A stretch of 64,000 bases of DNA, from the NCBI GenBank assembly GCA_018697195.1, contig CM031857.1, forward strand, positions 61,784,583 through 61,848,582, read 5' to 3'. The DNA is from Certhia americana. Taxonomy: Eukaryota; Chordata; Aves; Passeriformes; Certhiidae. Below the pieces are notes generated by a model. That model searched no databases. It was not told the origin of the DNA and worked only from the letters and a program-made list of their open reading frames with translations. This document shows, in pieces, positions 11,395 through 24,236 of this stretch. How positions within the stretch are numbered: position 1 is the first letter of the stretch; each line of letters begins with the position of its first letter. Both the position numbers and the translations under genes were made by a program.

Positions 11395-12831
11395 TGAGAG
11401 TGTTTCAACTACCTCTAAATCCAAAAGGAATTTGCTTTAGAATGCCCTAACTCTTATGCATCCTGTAAACAGAACCCACAACATCTGATTAAAGAGCAAA
11501 AGTTTGTGCAAGGGACAGTCTTCTTATTCAGAAATATACCCATTGAGCTTGCTGAAAATACTTAAAAGAGAAAATATATATATATCAAATATAATATTTT
11601 TAGAAAACTATTTGCAAAATTTATAAATTGATAGAATAATTCATCATTTCTATTGTTGAGCAATGTGCAATGTGCAGTGTGCAATAACATAACATTTTTG
11701 GTGGGGAGATAAAACCCTTTTCTTCATAAAAGAAGACACATTTTTAAGAAAGCATATTGCCTCCCAAATGTATTGTCATATTTTATTTGATATATATTTT
11801 ACTTGTTTGTGGATGACATTATTAGCCATTCATTACCATGTATTATACCTTTCAAAAGTCAGAGATTTTGAGTATTGAATATTTCTTTTTTGATTTTTAA
11901 TTTTATCATTCATCTTTAGACTTCTACTAAAAGATTTTTGATATTATAACTAATATATCATTCTGTTGTACAATAAAACTGGTAAAAAATTAATTTTTAA
12001 AAAATAGACACACTGACAAAATATGACAATATGAAAACTGAACCAGTATTGATGTTCTTCATTTTACTTAGCTATGGATTTCATCTAGTGGAATCAGGAT
12101 TCTAATATTCATAAGTTCTCAAAGTTTGACAGCAGGACATCAAAAATGAGATGAGGATGTTGGTTTTGTCAACATGAGCTTTCCACAGAAACTTTGGGGG
12201 TTTTGTTTTTCTGTTTCATATTTCATATATATTTATCTGGTTTCATAGATTATATGTTGACTCTGTGGCATTTTTACATTTTTCCTAAAGGATCTGAAGT
12301 CTTCTAGTGTGTGTGTATATTCTTGGCAGTGTTAGAGAGAGTTTGCCTGCATCTTCAGCTATTATGCATAGAGAGATTGACTTATACTTCAGCCTCTTGG
12401 CAGATTTAACATTATACAGTCTTCTGTCAGACAATCAAGTCTTCAGTCCCTTTCATTCCTTATCAGGCAGCTCAGTGCAGTGATACAGCTACTAAAGGGT
12501 CAGCTGTACAGTGAGGCTTTCAGAAGAAAGCTCAGAAATTAAATGCTCTGTCTGGGAAAATGGACTGTGAAAGCATTCAAGAAATTGATGGACTGAAACT
12601 GCTTTGAAAGAAATATTGCTAAACGCAAAGTATTTGTATTTCAGGGCCTAAATGCCTACAGTAGTGAAACATCATTACTGATACAGTTATTTTAAACTCC
12701 CTATAAATATTCAATAAAGTATAAAAATTTAATGTACTAAGCAGTTAAGGTAATAGGTGTATGTAATTTTAGATAGATTTTTCTGTTTACATAGAGTCTT
12801 TACTAGTCAGGTGCATTTTTCTATTTCTCTT
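11395..12831. other. Unique AT-rich sequence
   Basis: No gene or recognised repeat. A short ATATATAT patch lies near 11575-11585. Longer open frames are absent. Confidence 0.5.
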
Positions 12832-12944
12832 TAGGGCCCCACAAGGAGGATCAAGTTGAACTCTTGTGAATGTCCTATATAGGGATTGAGTTCACAACTT
12901 TGGTGTTATTAGCAACATGCTCTGACCAACAGAGCTAATCTCAG
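12832..12944 (-). mobile_element. tRNA-Ile-derived SINE with CR1 tail (TguSINE1-like)
   Basis: On the minus strand, 12944-12871 aligns by eye along the whole of tRNA-Ile(AAT). It keeps the A-box/D-arm TTAGCTCTGTTGGTCAGAGC, then the anticodon-loop sequence GCTAATAACACCAAAG, an eroded T-arm ACTCAATCCC and the 3' acceptor strand. It is followed by GAGTTCAACTTGATCCTCCT and TGTGGGGCCCT, which is CR1 3'-tail sequence. A tRNA-Ile head joined to a CR1 tail is the published structure of the songbird TguSINE1 family. The T-arm changes (GTTCG to ACTCA) argue against a working tRNA or an intact Pol III B box. A plain tRNA pseudogene is less likely because of the CR1 tail. Confidence 0.78.
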
Positions 12945-15900
12945 GGTCATTATGTGTAATTATTGAAAAATGTCTGACCAAATTTTGATACTTTACTGCA
13001 TTTTAAAAAGCTTTTAAATGAAGAACAGGAGGATTCTGTAAAGTATAATTTCTTTTATATCTTATCTTGATGTTTTTAACTCAAATTATTCAAACTTTCT
13101 CAACTCTTCAAGACTACCTATTGTTTATAAATATGTTCATGTGGGTTTTTTTAAAAAATACAAGTAATATCCTTAAGGAACTTAGAGTACTTAGAGAAAT
13201 AATGAGAGAAAATACATATTATATTACATAATATTAATGTACCATAATGATTTTTTAAAGTCAACTGCTTTCTCTGCCTAACAGAAGATGCATATCTAAT
13301 AAATATTCTTGACCAACTTTGTGATCCTCACATCTGCAAAACTTCATCCATATGAAACAGACGAACATATTTTTGCTTGAACCAAAAATACCTAGCCTCC
13401 AGCCATAATCTTCTGACACTCCCTGGGTGTTTTTGAGGGTGTCACCTAATGAAGATCCTCCCATATTAGAAAGCTCATAAGGTGGTTTACATAGAGTTAG
13501 TAATTACTACACATTGCTCAAGACTGGAGACAAGAATGGGCCTTGGCCACATAATGTCATATGTCACATGACCTTGAGCACATAATAGTCAGCAAATGTC
13601 AATCTTAAAATGGCCCAAATCACTGTATTCCTAAACAGAACTTTCAAAATCCCCCCTGCTTCACTAATCCAATAGGACTCCTGCTACCTTGCAATTAAAT
13701 AGCACACATTTTGCAATAATTTCCCATCTTATGTGGTGAGTGGTCAACTAATGCAGATGCTGTTAAAAAAACCCAGAAACAAACAAACTAGATTATACAT
13801 TCTTAACTTTTTTAGGAATAACTAGCAAGCCTATTTGAAAAAACACAAAAAACCCTCAAAAAACAAAAAACAAGACTAAAACCACAATAAATGCTTAATT
13901 AACATGTCAGTACAGTAAGAACTTTTTAACTCGATGATCTATTTGATCTACCTACAGTTTTACAAGGTAAAATCTTTTATTTTCTGTTGATTTTTTTTCC
14001 TGGATTTCACAAATAAATAGAAAATAAACAATTTCACTGGTCTTGCAGAGCACTGATCCTTCACACTGCATTTTCTTTACAATCATGGTTAGTCTGTATT
14101 TTAATTCTCGTATTTTATTAACACGTTGTTTTTGTAAAAGTCAATTACTTTCAGTAAACACTTTTACTATTATGTTGTAACATGCAAAGAGGTAATATAA
14201 ATTAATAAAACGTACAAAATTCAAAGTTTTGAGAAATTCTTCCAAGTTTGGAAGTCATGCTATTTCAATGAAAACAGAGCCATAGGCAGCAGATAGAGTA
14301 TTATGGAGTAAGATGTCCTAAATTTAAAAAAAAAAAAAAAAAGATGGAATGTGAATCATCTATTTTAGCCACCATAAAAAGTTAAAAGCAAGTATCATTT
14401 AGAATCAATGTAAAGTCTTTTTTTTTCCTTACTATATTTTTTAAAGTTTGAAAGTTAGGAGACTATTCAGCAAGCTTTACAAAAGACAAAAATTCAGTTA
14501 CTTAGGGCCAGTTACAGCTGTGAAAAACTTGAAATATTTAAGATGGCAGTTAGATGGGTAAAAGGATTACTAATTAATTTTAGTGTCAATAAAAATGAAG
14601 AAAAGCACACAGGATAAGAATTCAAATTATTCCTATAGCCTACAACTATTTCGGTTAACAGCACTAGCCAGGAAAAAAAACCTTGGAGTTACTGTTGACA
14701 GAACAGAAGAAACCACTGCTTGTACAAATATCATGAAGTATCGCTTGGAAGAAATCAGATTATATGGGGGATGAAGAAGTGAAACATGAAAAGAATACTA
14801 AGGTAGCCTTATTAAAATGTGGCTACAGGTTTAAAATGTTTGTGACATATTGGACAATTCAGAATTAAAAGATGGTCAAAAAAAAGGGTAATGACATGAG
14901 CAAAAGTGGAAGAATCTTTCAAAAATAATTGAAGGATTTTTTAAAACTTTAAAATATGTCTTAGAAGAATAGGACAAGTAATTATAAAAACAAATCAGAA
15001 ATGAGCTGTATGAACAAGATATATGTGAGTGTGTCTTTTCCCTACCTGCCTGAAATCTCAACTAAACAAGTTAAATTAAAATTGGAAGTGTTAAATAGAT
15101 AAGAAAATATTATCTCATGAGATCTTTAAGTATAAAATAATTTTATACAGGAAGGAAACAAATAAGTAGACTCAAAACAAGAACTATTAGGAGTTCCTTA
15201 AAAAGGGTATGAGCTTGAGTTTAAGATTAATGAGGTTTAGCTTAACATTTTCCTCCATGCAGTTTAAGAAATCAATAATTTAGATATGTCTACTCCACCA
15301 GAGATCAAGAAAGAAAGACAAACATAGACATTTGATAATGATTTTGAACTCAAGAGATCATATTTTTCTTCTGACAAACATCACTGAAAATTTGCTCACA
15401 AGAATATTCAGTGTTTTAATTAATAATTGAAAAAGTGAAAGTTATTAAATTCCAAACTCTAAAGATTAAAATATAATATTCAAACTGGCAATCATGATGA
15501 CCATTAATATAGCACTTAGATTATCCCATATCTTTTCACTGTAGTGTTCTTTTTTTCTGAAACTTTTGCTTTTTCTCTTGTAGACAAAGTATTGACTATG
15601 TGGTTTCTACTTCCAGCTCAGTATTGCAACTAATATATATCCATAAATAATTCTGTCACAATGTAACTCTGGAAGTAAATGAACAAACTGTGGGTAACAA
15701 ACTAACTCAGAGTATTATGACTCCTTTTATGTCTTCTGTTTCTTCCCTTTATGCCAGAGTACTGGAAGACATGCAAAAGCATGCTCTTCTGATACTACAG
15801 ATTTTATGGATGAAATAAATTGTCAATAAAGCAGTTTTTTGTCCTTTACAATGTAAGAAATTGGTTTAGAGTTCTTTCCCCTAGAAAGCATCTAAGAAAC

Positions 15901-16045
15901 AGTGTTTTCTTTTAATGACAGAGTTTTCAGTTTTTATTTGGTCCCAACCTTCAGTGTATCAAAGCCATTGTCTTTATAGGTACAGAACTGTGGAGGAGAT
16001 GTCAGTGACTCGTGAAACTCTTCCCACTAGTAGTGACTTCACAGC
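12945..16045. other. Unique AT-rich sequence with an A tract
   Basis: No gene recognised over about 3.1 kb. A 17-nt A run lies at 14326-14342, and A/C-rich low complexity at about 13835-13885. Around 14670-14700 a short plus-strand segment (KKNLGVTVD) weakly recalls the CR1 pol C-terminal region, but it is too short and diverged to call. Confidence 0.45.
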
Positions 16046-16050
16046 ATGCT

Positions 16051-16606
16051 TTTCGCGGTTCACTAGAGGCTCAGCTAGCTCAGTGGGATCGAACATGCCC
16101 GGAGCCGCGAAGGGATTGCACAATCGCGGTTACCGCGGGTACAGGCGGCAGCGGCGGTTTCAAAGAACCGCGCGTTCCCGGAGCTTCGGGTCCGCTCCCG
16201 AGAGAGACAGGATAAAGGAGCCAGGAGAGGCGATCTCTGGGGAGGTTCCAACAGCTTCTTTATTCAAAGAGACACCGCTGAAGGGGACACCAGAGAGAGC
16301 GAACCCCGAGCCCCGCGGGGCACGGGTTTTATACGGGGTTACACGGAGGGGAGAGTGTGCATTTTGCTCAACCAATGCCCAGAGCACAGGGGGGAAAAGA
16401 GCGCGATTCCCCGCCAGTTCCTGGACTAATGGGGTAATGGGGGGAAGGGGAGAAGGGTTACTGGAACCCATATAGGGTACAAACTGGGGGGATACAAAGT
16501 AAGAACAAACCAACGGGGGGAAAAACGGGGGAACATAGAACAAACCATTTGACAATATGAACATTTAACATAAAATAACAAATAGATCCAGACACTGGCC
16601 GCAACA
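16051..16606 (-). mobile_element. GC- and CpG-rich retroviral LTR, minus orientation
   Basis: This 556-bp block is bounded on both sides by the identical pentamer ATGCT (16046-16050 and 16607-16611), probably the target duplication. On the minus strand it starts TGTTGCGGCCAG and contains a CCAAT-like CATTGG, a TATA box in CCCCGTATAAAACCC, a poly(A) signal in TTTGAATAAAGAAGC about 75 nt further on, and a GC-rich U5. Its GC content and CpG density far exceed the AT-rich surroundings. The U5 end can fold into a 10-bp stem (16052-16061 with 16102-16111, one G-T pair). No internal retroviral sequence is attached, so it is probably solo. The 3' terminus does not end in CA at the inferred boundary, so the exact end is uncertain. 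ERVK or ERV1 class is likelier than ERVL. Confidence 0.75.
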
Positions 16607-16611
16607 ATGCT

Positions 16612-18585
16612 CTCTTGGCAAAAAAACAGAAGTGTTAGAGCACTGTGTTGTCAACAATCTAGCTAGCTAAAGAAGCTATGTACAGTGAAAATTATAAACC
16701 AGTGTAATTACAAGCTTATCCAGAAATGTCTCATAAAAAATTTCCAGTACATAGCTATTGCTAAGTGGATTTGATAAATTCAGGTTGTCTTTTACACCTG
16801 TTTTCTATCTCCATTTCTGTCTTGTTTGTTTTTTGTTTGTTTGTTTGTTTGTTTGTTTGTGTTTTTTTGTTGTTGTTGGTTGGTTGGTTGGTTGGTTGGT
16901 TTTGAGTTTTTTTCTCTTTTTGATTCTGGTACCAGTTGCTTCTCTCCTACTGTCTTACTTTTTTAAGTATATGTGCATATGAAAAATGGAATTTGTGTGT
17001 TCTTCTTTTTCCAAGCCACTTGATACATCTCCTCATTCTGTTAAAGAGCACACATGGTACCACCTGAAGTTTTCTTGATTGCTATGGGAGCTGAGAATAG
17101 AATGCAGGCTGGTGGTCTGCTCTCTGCTTGCAGTTCTTTTTAAGAAAGTTGACAATATCCATAGGAGATGAAACAAGTGTTGCATAGAACATGAAAGGAT
17201 AATAAAGAGCTACCTATGATTTAACCTACAAATATAATATCACCTTGCAGTTCATCTATGATTGAAGATGCTTTTTTATTAGATTTTGTCCTCTAAGGAT
17301 TACTCTTTCCACTGTTTTGCACTCTTTCCTTAGATACTCAGGATTATTTTGGGTTAGAAAGATACTCTGTCCTATGTTATCCTAAATAAAATGCATGAAA
17401 ATGAAAGTACCATGATGAGATGAAAAAAAATTTGGCTTTTTGGCTCTGAGTTTTGTGTAAACCCTCTATTAGTTTATCAGAAGGTTTACTTCTTTTTTTA
17501 GCACTGATGTAAATCTGACATTTTCAATATTTATATATGAAATAGGTGTGGATATTACAGTGATATATACACAACTGTCACTATACCTTTGAAATTATAT
17601 TTTGTTTGAAAACCGAGAAACAAATATTACTTTTTGAAAATCTCAAAAAGTTTAGCCCAAAGCAACTCTTCTCACTCCCCTCTTGAAATATACATGTAAT
17701 TTATGAAATAACATTTTTGTAATTTGCATATATGTCATTATTAACAAAGAAGTTATTTTCAGAAATATTTTAGAAAAAACATGTAATGAGATTATCTATT
17801 ATTGAGTCTAATCAATAAGAAACAATAAATCTAGTAAATAAAGATCAAACCCTTCCTTATTTGGAACTCATTGTAGACATCTTTGGAAAATTAACCGACC
17901 TCTGTAAATTAGAATATACTGTGCAGTTGTGATGTTTCCTTACAGAACAAATTTAAACATTAGATTGAGGAGATGAAGCAAATAGCAGATTATTTCCTAT
18001 GCTACTCATTTTAGATTGAAGCAACAAGGCAATAATACACTGAAAATGGCCAGACAAGTGAATGTCTCATCAGGAAATCCTTTCCTGCTTAACTGAACAT
18101 TAGTTTTTCCTCTAAAGGGTGATTCAATTTTCATTATGTACGTTCATACCAGTAAACTGTCTCACAATGTTTAAAACCTTAGTCTTTGGTTTCATGGCTC
18201 ATTTAGACACTCCAAATTTGTCTGAGATGGAGCACGGAATGTAGGCAAGACTGATAAATCTAATCTGTTACCTTTCATGATTTTTGTGATATTAATTCAT
18301 TCATATATCGCAACATCTTTCAGAAACAGTTTTTGACACCTTCTTACCATGTCCTAGATACTGAAGGCTTAATATTAGCCGATTACAAGCATAACATAGC
18401 AGACACATTATTTATTTATTTATTTATTTATTCATATAAGAATCTTGTTATATTTAGACCTCTGAGCCAACTATTACAATCCTATGATAAGGGCTGCCTT
18501 TTTGTAAAATCCTTTCTATGCACAGAGGAAAAGTTTTTTTGTTGTGGTTTTTTTTTTTTGTTTTTTTGGGTTTTTTTTTGTTTTG

Positions 18586-18616
<31 letters not shown>

Positions 18617-18926
18617 TTAAAATTTTGACAGGATGTTAAGTTTAACATTAGAAATCTGTGTTTTCTGCCATCTAAATGTTCTTATCTCATTATCAAACAA
18701 TAAATATTTCTGCACAGATAATGTTACTTAAACTACAAACCAGTTCTCAATTAAAATTTTTAATATCATTGGATTTTGGCTTAATTTCTGGAGAACAAAG
18801 GGGAAGGATACTTAGATGGTTCAGGTACCAAACTGAAGCTTACCTATGCAAAAATTTTTAAATGTTAAAAAACAATTGTGACTCAACATATCTTGCCTAT
18901 TTTTACATTTTAAAAGTAAGCAATAG

Positions 18927-18962
<36 letters not shown>

Positions 18963-19129
18963 GGCTTTCCACTGAAGCTTCAGTTTGGGAAATGAGCAAA
19001 AAGTAAAAACAGCTACAGTATGCTTAGGGAAAAATTGTTCATAAGGTCATAAAGGCTGAAGTTTTGAGGGTTTTTTAAATTGGAAATGTCAACAGCATTT
19101 CCATGGGTAATTGAAAGGAGTTATGGTAG
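16612..19129. other. Unique sequence rich in T/G simple repeats
   Basis: No gene recognised. Simple repeats present: (TTTG)n at about 16833-16860 followed by (TTGG)n at 16877-16900; (ATTT)n at 18408-18432; a T/G-rich block at 18534-18618 with (TTTTG)n at 18576-18612; and a 30-nt poly-T at 18930-18959. All long open frames here come from these repeats. Confidence 0.6.
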
Positions 19130-19560
19130 AGTATGCTGAGTTGTAAGGGACCTGTTAGGAACACCTGGACCTGCTCAGGATGGCACAACAGTCACACCCT
19201 GTGCCTGAGGGCATTGTCCAAATGCTTCTTGACCTCTCTCAGGCTGCTGTGGTGACCTCTTCCCTGGGGAGCCTGTTCTAGTGACCAACCTCCCTCTGGG
19301 TGAAGAACCTTTTCCTGACATCCAGCCAAAACCTCCCCTGACACAAATTCAGGCCATTCTCTCGAGTCTTGTTGCCAGTCATGAAGCTGAAGAGATCAGC
19401 TCCCAACCCTCCTCTCCTCTTTGTGAGCTCTCCCCTCAGTCTCCTCCATCTCCTCCAGGCTGAACAGACCAAGAGACCACAGTCACTCCTCAGAGGGCTT
19501 CCCTTCCAGATTCTTCACCATCCTCGTGGTCTTCCTATGGACACTCTAATAGTTTAATGT
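19130..19560 (-). mobile_element. CR1 LINE 3' end, minus orientation
   Basis: The plus strand reads as antisense CR1. GAGTTGTAAGGGACC marks the 3' UTR side, followed by CTTCTTGACCTCTCTCAGGC, GGGGAGCCTGTTCTAGTG, CTGGGTGAAGAACCTTTTCC and a CTCCTCCATCTCCTCCAGGC segment. These correspond in order to the sense CR1 motifs for the last part of ORF2 and the 3' UTR. The minus-strand frame at 19472-19278 keeps the GRFWLDVRKRFFTQ motif typical of the CR1 pol C-terminus. The 5' side is truncated and the terminal octamer repeats are missing or eroded. Not capable of movement. Confidence 0.83.
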
Positions 19561-20689
19561 CTTAATGAATTAGTTTAGCATACATACTCAAGAAAACAAA
19601 TCAAAGAAATTGTTTTATTTATCCTTTTCTTCCCCCATAACTCAGAACTTTTGACTGCAACTAGTCACTCAAAATCTCAAATTAAGTTCTATTATCATTT
19701 ATAGTTCCTGGTATAAAAACCCCCTCACAAACCACCACAACTCCCCAAGAAAGCTGCAAAAATAAAATAAAATAAAATACTGTGGTCTACTAGCAATATA
19801 AGTATGCTAATACATTTTTATTTTAGTCATTTCTAGATTTCCTCTCTGTAGGATTCTATTGTAGATAATTGATAACATCTCTTCTAGAGAAAATTATTGA
19901 AACCTTTAAGTTGAAGTTTTTTCAATTCTGTTGAGACTGCAGTCTTGTAAACTTGTGTGTTGTAAAGATTAGCTTTAGTTAGGGAGTTTGTTACTTATTT
20001 TCCATGACAGCAATATCTATCAGAGTTGATTATTTTGAACTTTTTAGGAGAAGGACAAAATAAATGTGAAATTAAATTAAATTTATGTTAATGACATGCA
20101 TTTACATTACTCTGACTTTCTCAAACTCTTTCTTTCATTACAAGTTTTTGAATATGAATTTATTTAGAAAGCATTCATGGTAAAAATGTAGAAATAAATA
20201 TCCTATTCAGAGTTCTGAAAAGTCTTGGGAGATAGTAACTTTTATTGAAGATTTATCATGGTTTTAATCATTGCTTTAATCTGATTTGTCAGTAACATTT
20301 AAAAAATTATACATCTGGGTTTTTTTTCCTAAAGATACACAATAAAGTAACAAATCAGCAGTAGCTGATATAGCCATAATTACTCAAATAAAATTCAGTA
20401 TATATAGCATTTAAAATATAAGTTGTGCAACTCAACACAATCAAGTAATTCCCGTACTTAGGGCTCCTGTTGCATCTGTCAATGATTTCCCAATTATTAA
20501 CACAATGAATACGGGCAGACAAGAATCTGTCTTGTTAAATATCATACTACTCTGCTTGAAATAATTTGAGAATGACTTGCAACTCTTATTCTGGGTATAA
20601 TTGTGTCAATTTTGTGTCAGCAATTTAGTGCTGCATTACCATTATTACTTAGGTATTTGAAAGTCCTAAAATTATCCTTATTCACTCAA
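19561..20689. other. Unique AT-rich sequence
   Basis: Nothing recognised apart from a short (AAAAT)n run near 19760-19780. Confidence 0.5.
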
Positions 20690-20880
20690 AATCGATGGGC
20701 AGGCACGGCCATGTCTGTGGCTGAGCTGGAGTCTGACACTCCTCTAACATAGCTTGGGAAGGGACTGGTGCCCTAGGCAGAACTGAAATGGCCTTTGGCC
20801 TCATAGGTGTGGTTGGAGGCTTCAGGAGAGTTTGTTCAGGATTTATAAAAGTCTCTTAGGGCCCTGAGAGTGGGGCTTAT
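20690..20880. other. Unassigned less AT-rich island
   Basis: About 190 bp with clearly higher GC than its flanks, including GGGCAGGCACGGCCATGTCT and AATGGCCTTTGGCC, and a TATA-like GATTTATAAAAG at about 20840-20853. It could be part of an old LTR or another eroded repeat, but no terminal sequence, target duplication or coding frame supports a firm call. Confidence 0.35.
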
Positions 20881-23800
20881 TTACAAAGTAATTTAAAACT
20901 TTGTATCTTTGTGATTATCTTTGAAAGCTACTATATATAATATCATCAATTTTTAATCATAATTCTCAATAGGGAGCTTTGCTCAAAAGCTGATGGGATG
21001 ACAGCCCAGGGTTTTGAGATACTTCAATGATTTACTTCTATTTTGAGGGAAATTATGTGTTTGTGAAAATGTCTCTGTGTGTGCATGCATGTTTATTTGT
21101 CTAGATCAATCTGTCTTGTTTTAATGCTCTTTCAAGCCTCCTAGACAGCTTTAAAACGTGTCCTAGACTCACGTATTGATCTTAATCATGTACAAAAGCC
21201 ATGCAGCATATTCAAGTGTGCCAGCTGCATTCAAACAGAATTAAACCCTGTGCTATGCCACCTAGATGGAAGTATTAGTGCAATTAAATTTAAAGGATTA
21301 AATAATGAGCCGTGAAGGATGCTAGTTCCTTGGAAAAAATTGTAAATATTAATAGCTACTGTTAGGTAGGAACTGAAAATATATATATTGGATGGTCTCA
21401 CCAATAAAATTATAATTCTCCTAAAAACTACTGACTGTATGAATAGTTCTTTCATGAGAATGCTTACAGAGATAACATTTATAAGATACATCGAAAATTG
21501 ATGAACTGTTAATGATTACACACATTTTAAAAGGAAAAATTGAACAGTTGTATATTGATCTACATACTGTGGTAATCCTTAGTTGCATTGTGCTTTATAG
21601 TTGCATGCTGATTCACTTTAATTGAGAGCATTTACAAATGCAATACAGATGCAGCTTCAAGCTGACAATCTGCAACATTACATGGGATAAATAATTTTAG
21701 TCTTCCATTCTCATGTTTTTCCAACACATAATTTAAGTAATAAATAAATGAGTATTTCAGTCTATTACCCACAACCTTCTTGAAGTAGAAATATATAATT
21801 TTTGGTATTATACAAAACAAAGAAGAAATGTATTTTGTATTTTCTTCACACACAATATATTTGCACAAGTAGTTTTCTGGTTTTAGTAAAATAAAACTCT
21901 AAGAACAAAATTCACAGATCAGACGTCTATCAACTTTCTGAAAAACTATAGTCTATTTAATAAAACTAAACAAAAAACATGAACCATTTACTTACCATTA
22001 AGAATTGCAAACTGGCCAAGAAATACAAATGCACTGACCTGACAGAATTAGTTATTGCTGAGAAGTGTGTGGTAGTGATAAAATCAAGATCAAACCTTTC
22101 CTGATCAGAGAGTGCCAATGTGTTGAGTTGACATAAAAAAATGAATTTTTTTTCCATTGCAGCAGATTTTCATCACAAATTAAATAATAATAAAAAAAAA
22201 AATCCTGTGGAAATGCAGTAGTGGTAATAGATTACTTTAAAGACTAATTCTAAAACACACAAGAGAAATTCTGTTTTCTTCTTTTCTTCTGAATATTACA
22301 TTACATTCTATTGTGTGGTACTTTGTGGCACCCAAATCAAACTAAAATGTGTTTTTATCAAAACTAAAAGTTTTTCAAGCAGGGTGTAGTTGCTTCATTG
22401 GGTCAAATTTTCTTGGTTTTGCAAGCAGCTCCTCCCTTTGTGTAGTTTCTGTGATTCTGTGCAAGGTGCTCAATTTTATCCAATATAATTTTTAATATTT
22501 GAGTTTTAACTGAAAGGCACTGCAGTGCTGTGACACTGAAGTACTTCGCAGATGAAGATATTATATACTTAGGAGTAAATCAATAAAAGAGTGAGTGAAG
22601 CAGTCAGACAGAAATACAAATAAATTATACTTGGTTTTAGCTTCTCTAAATCAGGAATTATTATTAATAAATGTTCAAACTGCTCATCCAATATCAAAGA
22701 ATGGTACTAAAAGGAGATAATTTGGTGAGCATAAGGGTTTACTAAAATCTTACCAAAAAATGCAGCTTGCCTCTCAGTTATTCTAATTAAATGATATATC
22801 ACTGGAAATATTATAGCTGTATATATTCACAAGTTTTATTCACAGCATTCTTATGTAAAATAAGATTTATGTAACTCCTGGTGATGCATATGAGGAGCTT
22901 CACTAGTAATAGTGCTGTAGTAAAATTAATAATACAGATGAATTCTATAAAAAAGTTATCGTTATTTAAAAATATTATTTAACTGACTTCAAGGTTTTCC
23001 CTCAACCAACATGTAGTACATGTTTCTACATATTTCAAAGGAAAAGATTCTAAGAAATGAAGCGGTTCTTCTATTGTCCTCTGTTTCACTGTGTGGAAAA
23101 TTTTACCAGTGAAATCTACTTTTTCATAGAGTAGAAGAGTGCTTTTCTCCTTCCCTTCCTCATAAAAGGATGAATTATCTTTCATTCAAAATTCATAATC
23201 TCTTCAAAAGCAATATATTTTCTTAACTATTGAACAGAAATGAGATAGTTAGCCAGTTAGTCACTAGGTCGATTGGCAAAATAGCTATTTTGCTCCTAGC
23301 AGATGCTTCTCTATCTCTACTCATCTAAATTGACAGAGATATGGAAGTATAAGCCGATCTCTAACTCACATGCATGAGTGAAAAATACTTGCTTTGCTAT
23401 GCTAGAAATCTATTTATCATGAACACCATTTTTATATGCTGATAATGTCAAAGCAGAATCCCTGGTGTGACAGAAACTGTGCTCCAGTGACAGCTGTGCA
23501 ACAAGCAGTAATTGAACATATTTAAAAATCTATCCCATGTACTGAACAGATTTCAATGTCTGCTTTGTTTAAGGTCCACTGAGTTGTGAAATGGTTGCTT
23601 CATTCACACAGATGTTAATATCTCCAGGCTCTTCTTTGTTGTTCTTCATTTGCATATTTGCAGTAAGTTTGCTACTTATGAAGTCAGACACAGCTACTTG
23701 TCACTACTCTCTGTTAGAATAATGCATCTTGAAGACAAAATACAAGAAACCGTAATTACACCTCATTAAGATTTAAGGAGAAAAATAATAAGAAACATAC

Positions 23801-24236
23801 CAATAGGTGTTCAGTCACCAGTGCTTCATTACTTTCTTTACTGTTTAAATACCTGTCTCTGATGAATATAAATTACTTAGGGAAAACAATACAGTTTTGA
23901 ATCAGTTTAAGAGCCTCTTTTTGTCTGTTCATCTATGAACACATTCTGAAGTAATGATCCAACAAGATATTGGAGTTTTATACTTGATCATTCCATGGCA
24001 AAAACTGAAGTTTCATTTAATTTTACCCACTCTTTGAGAATCACAATATGAATCTGAATACCCCCAAATATTAAAAAAATCAGTGAACAAAAGGCACAGA
24101 TTAATTAATTAGTAAATAATAAAAATACAAAAAATATGTTTGTTGACTGGCCGAAGAATTGCAGCCACCAAATTCTAATATCAATGACCATTCACCTCTA
24201 AAGTACATTATATATCAATTAATTCTATATCATTGC
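20881..24236. other. Unique AT-rich sequence
   Basis: About 3.4 kb with no recognised gene, RNA or repeat. Open frames are short and AT-driven. Confidence 0.5.

Noticed and set aside
12871..12944. Functional tRNA-Ile gene
   Set aside because: T-arm GTTCG is changed to ACTCA and stem pairs are broken, and a CR1 tail follows, so it is a SINE or pseudogene.
14583..14774. KKNLGVTVD segment resembling CR1 pol
   Set aside because: Only a few residues agree and flanking DNA shows no CR1 order; too weak to call.
16070..16098. tRNA-like sequence with A-box TAGCTCAGTGG
   Set aside because: Not called as a tRNA gene: the anticodon arm and downstream B box in proper spacing are absent. Kept as part of the LTR finding.
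15915..16475. 186-codon plus-strand open frame, the longest in the window
   Set aside because: It lies across the GC-rich minus-strand LTR. GC-rich sequence has few stops, and the protein is Arg/Gly/Pro-biased without a domain.
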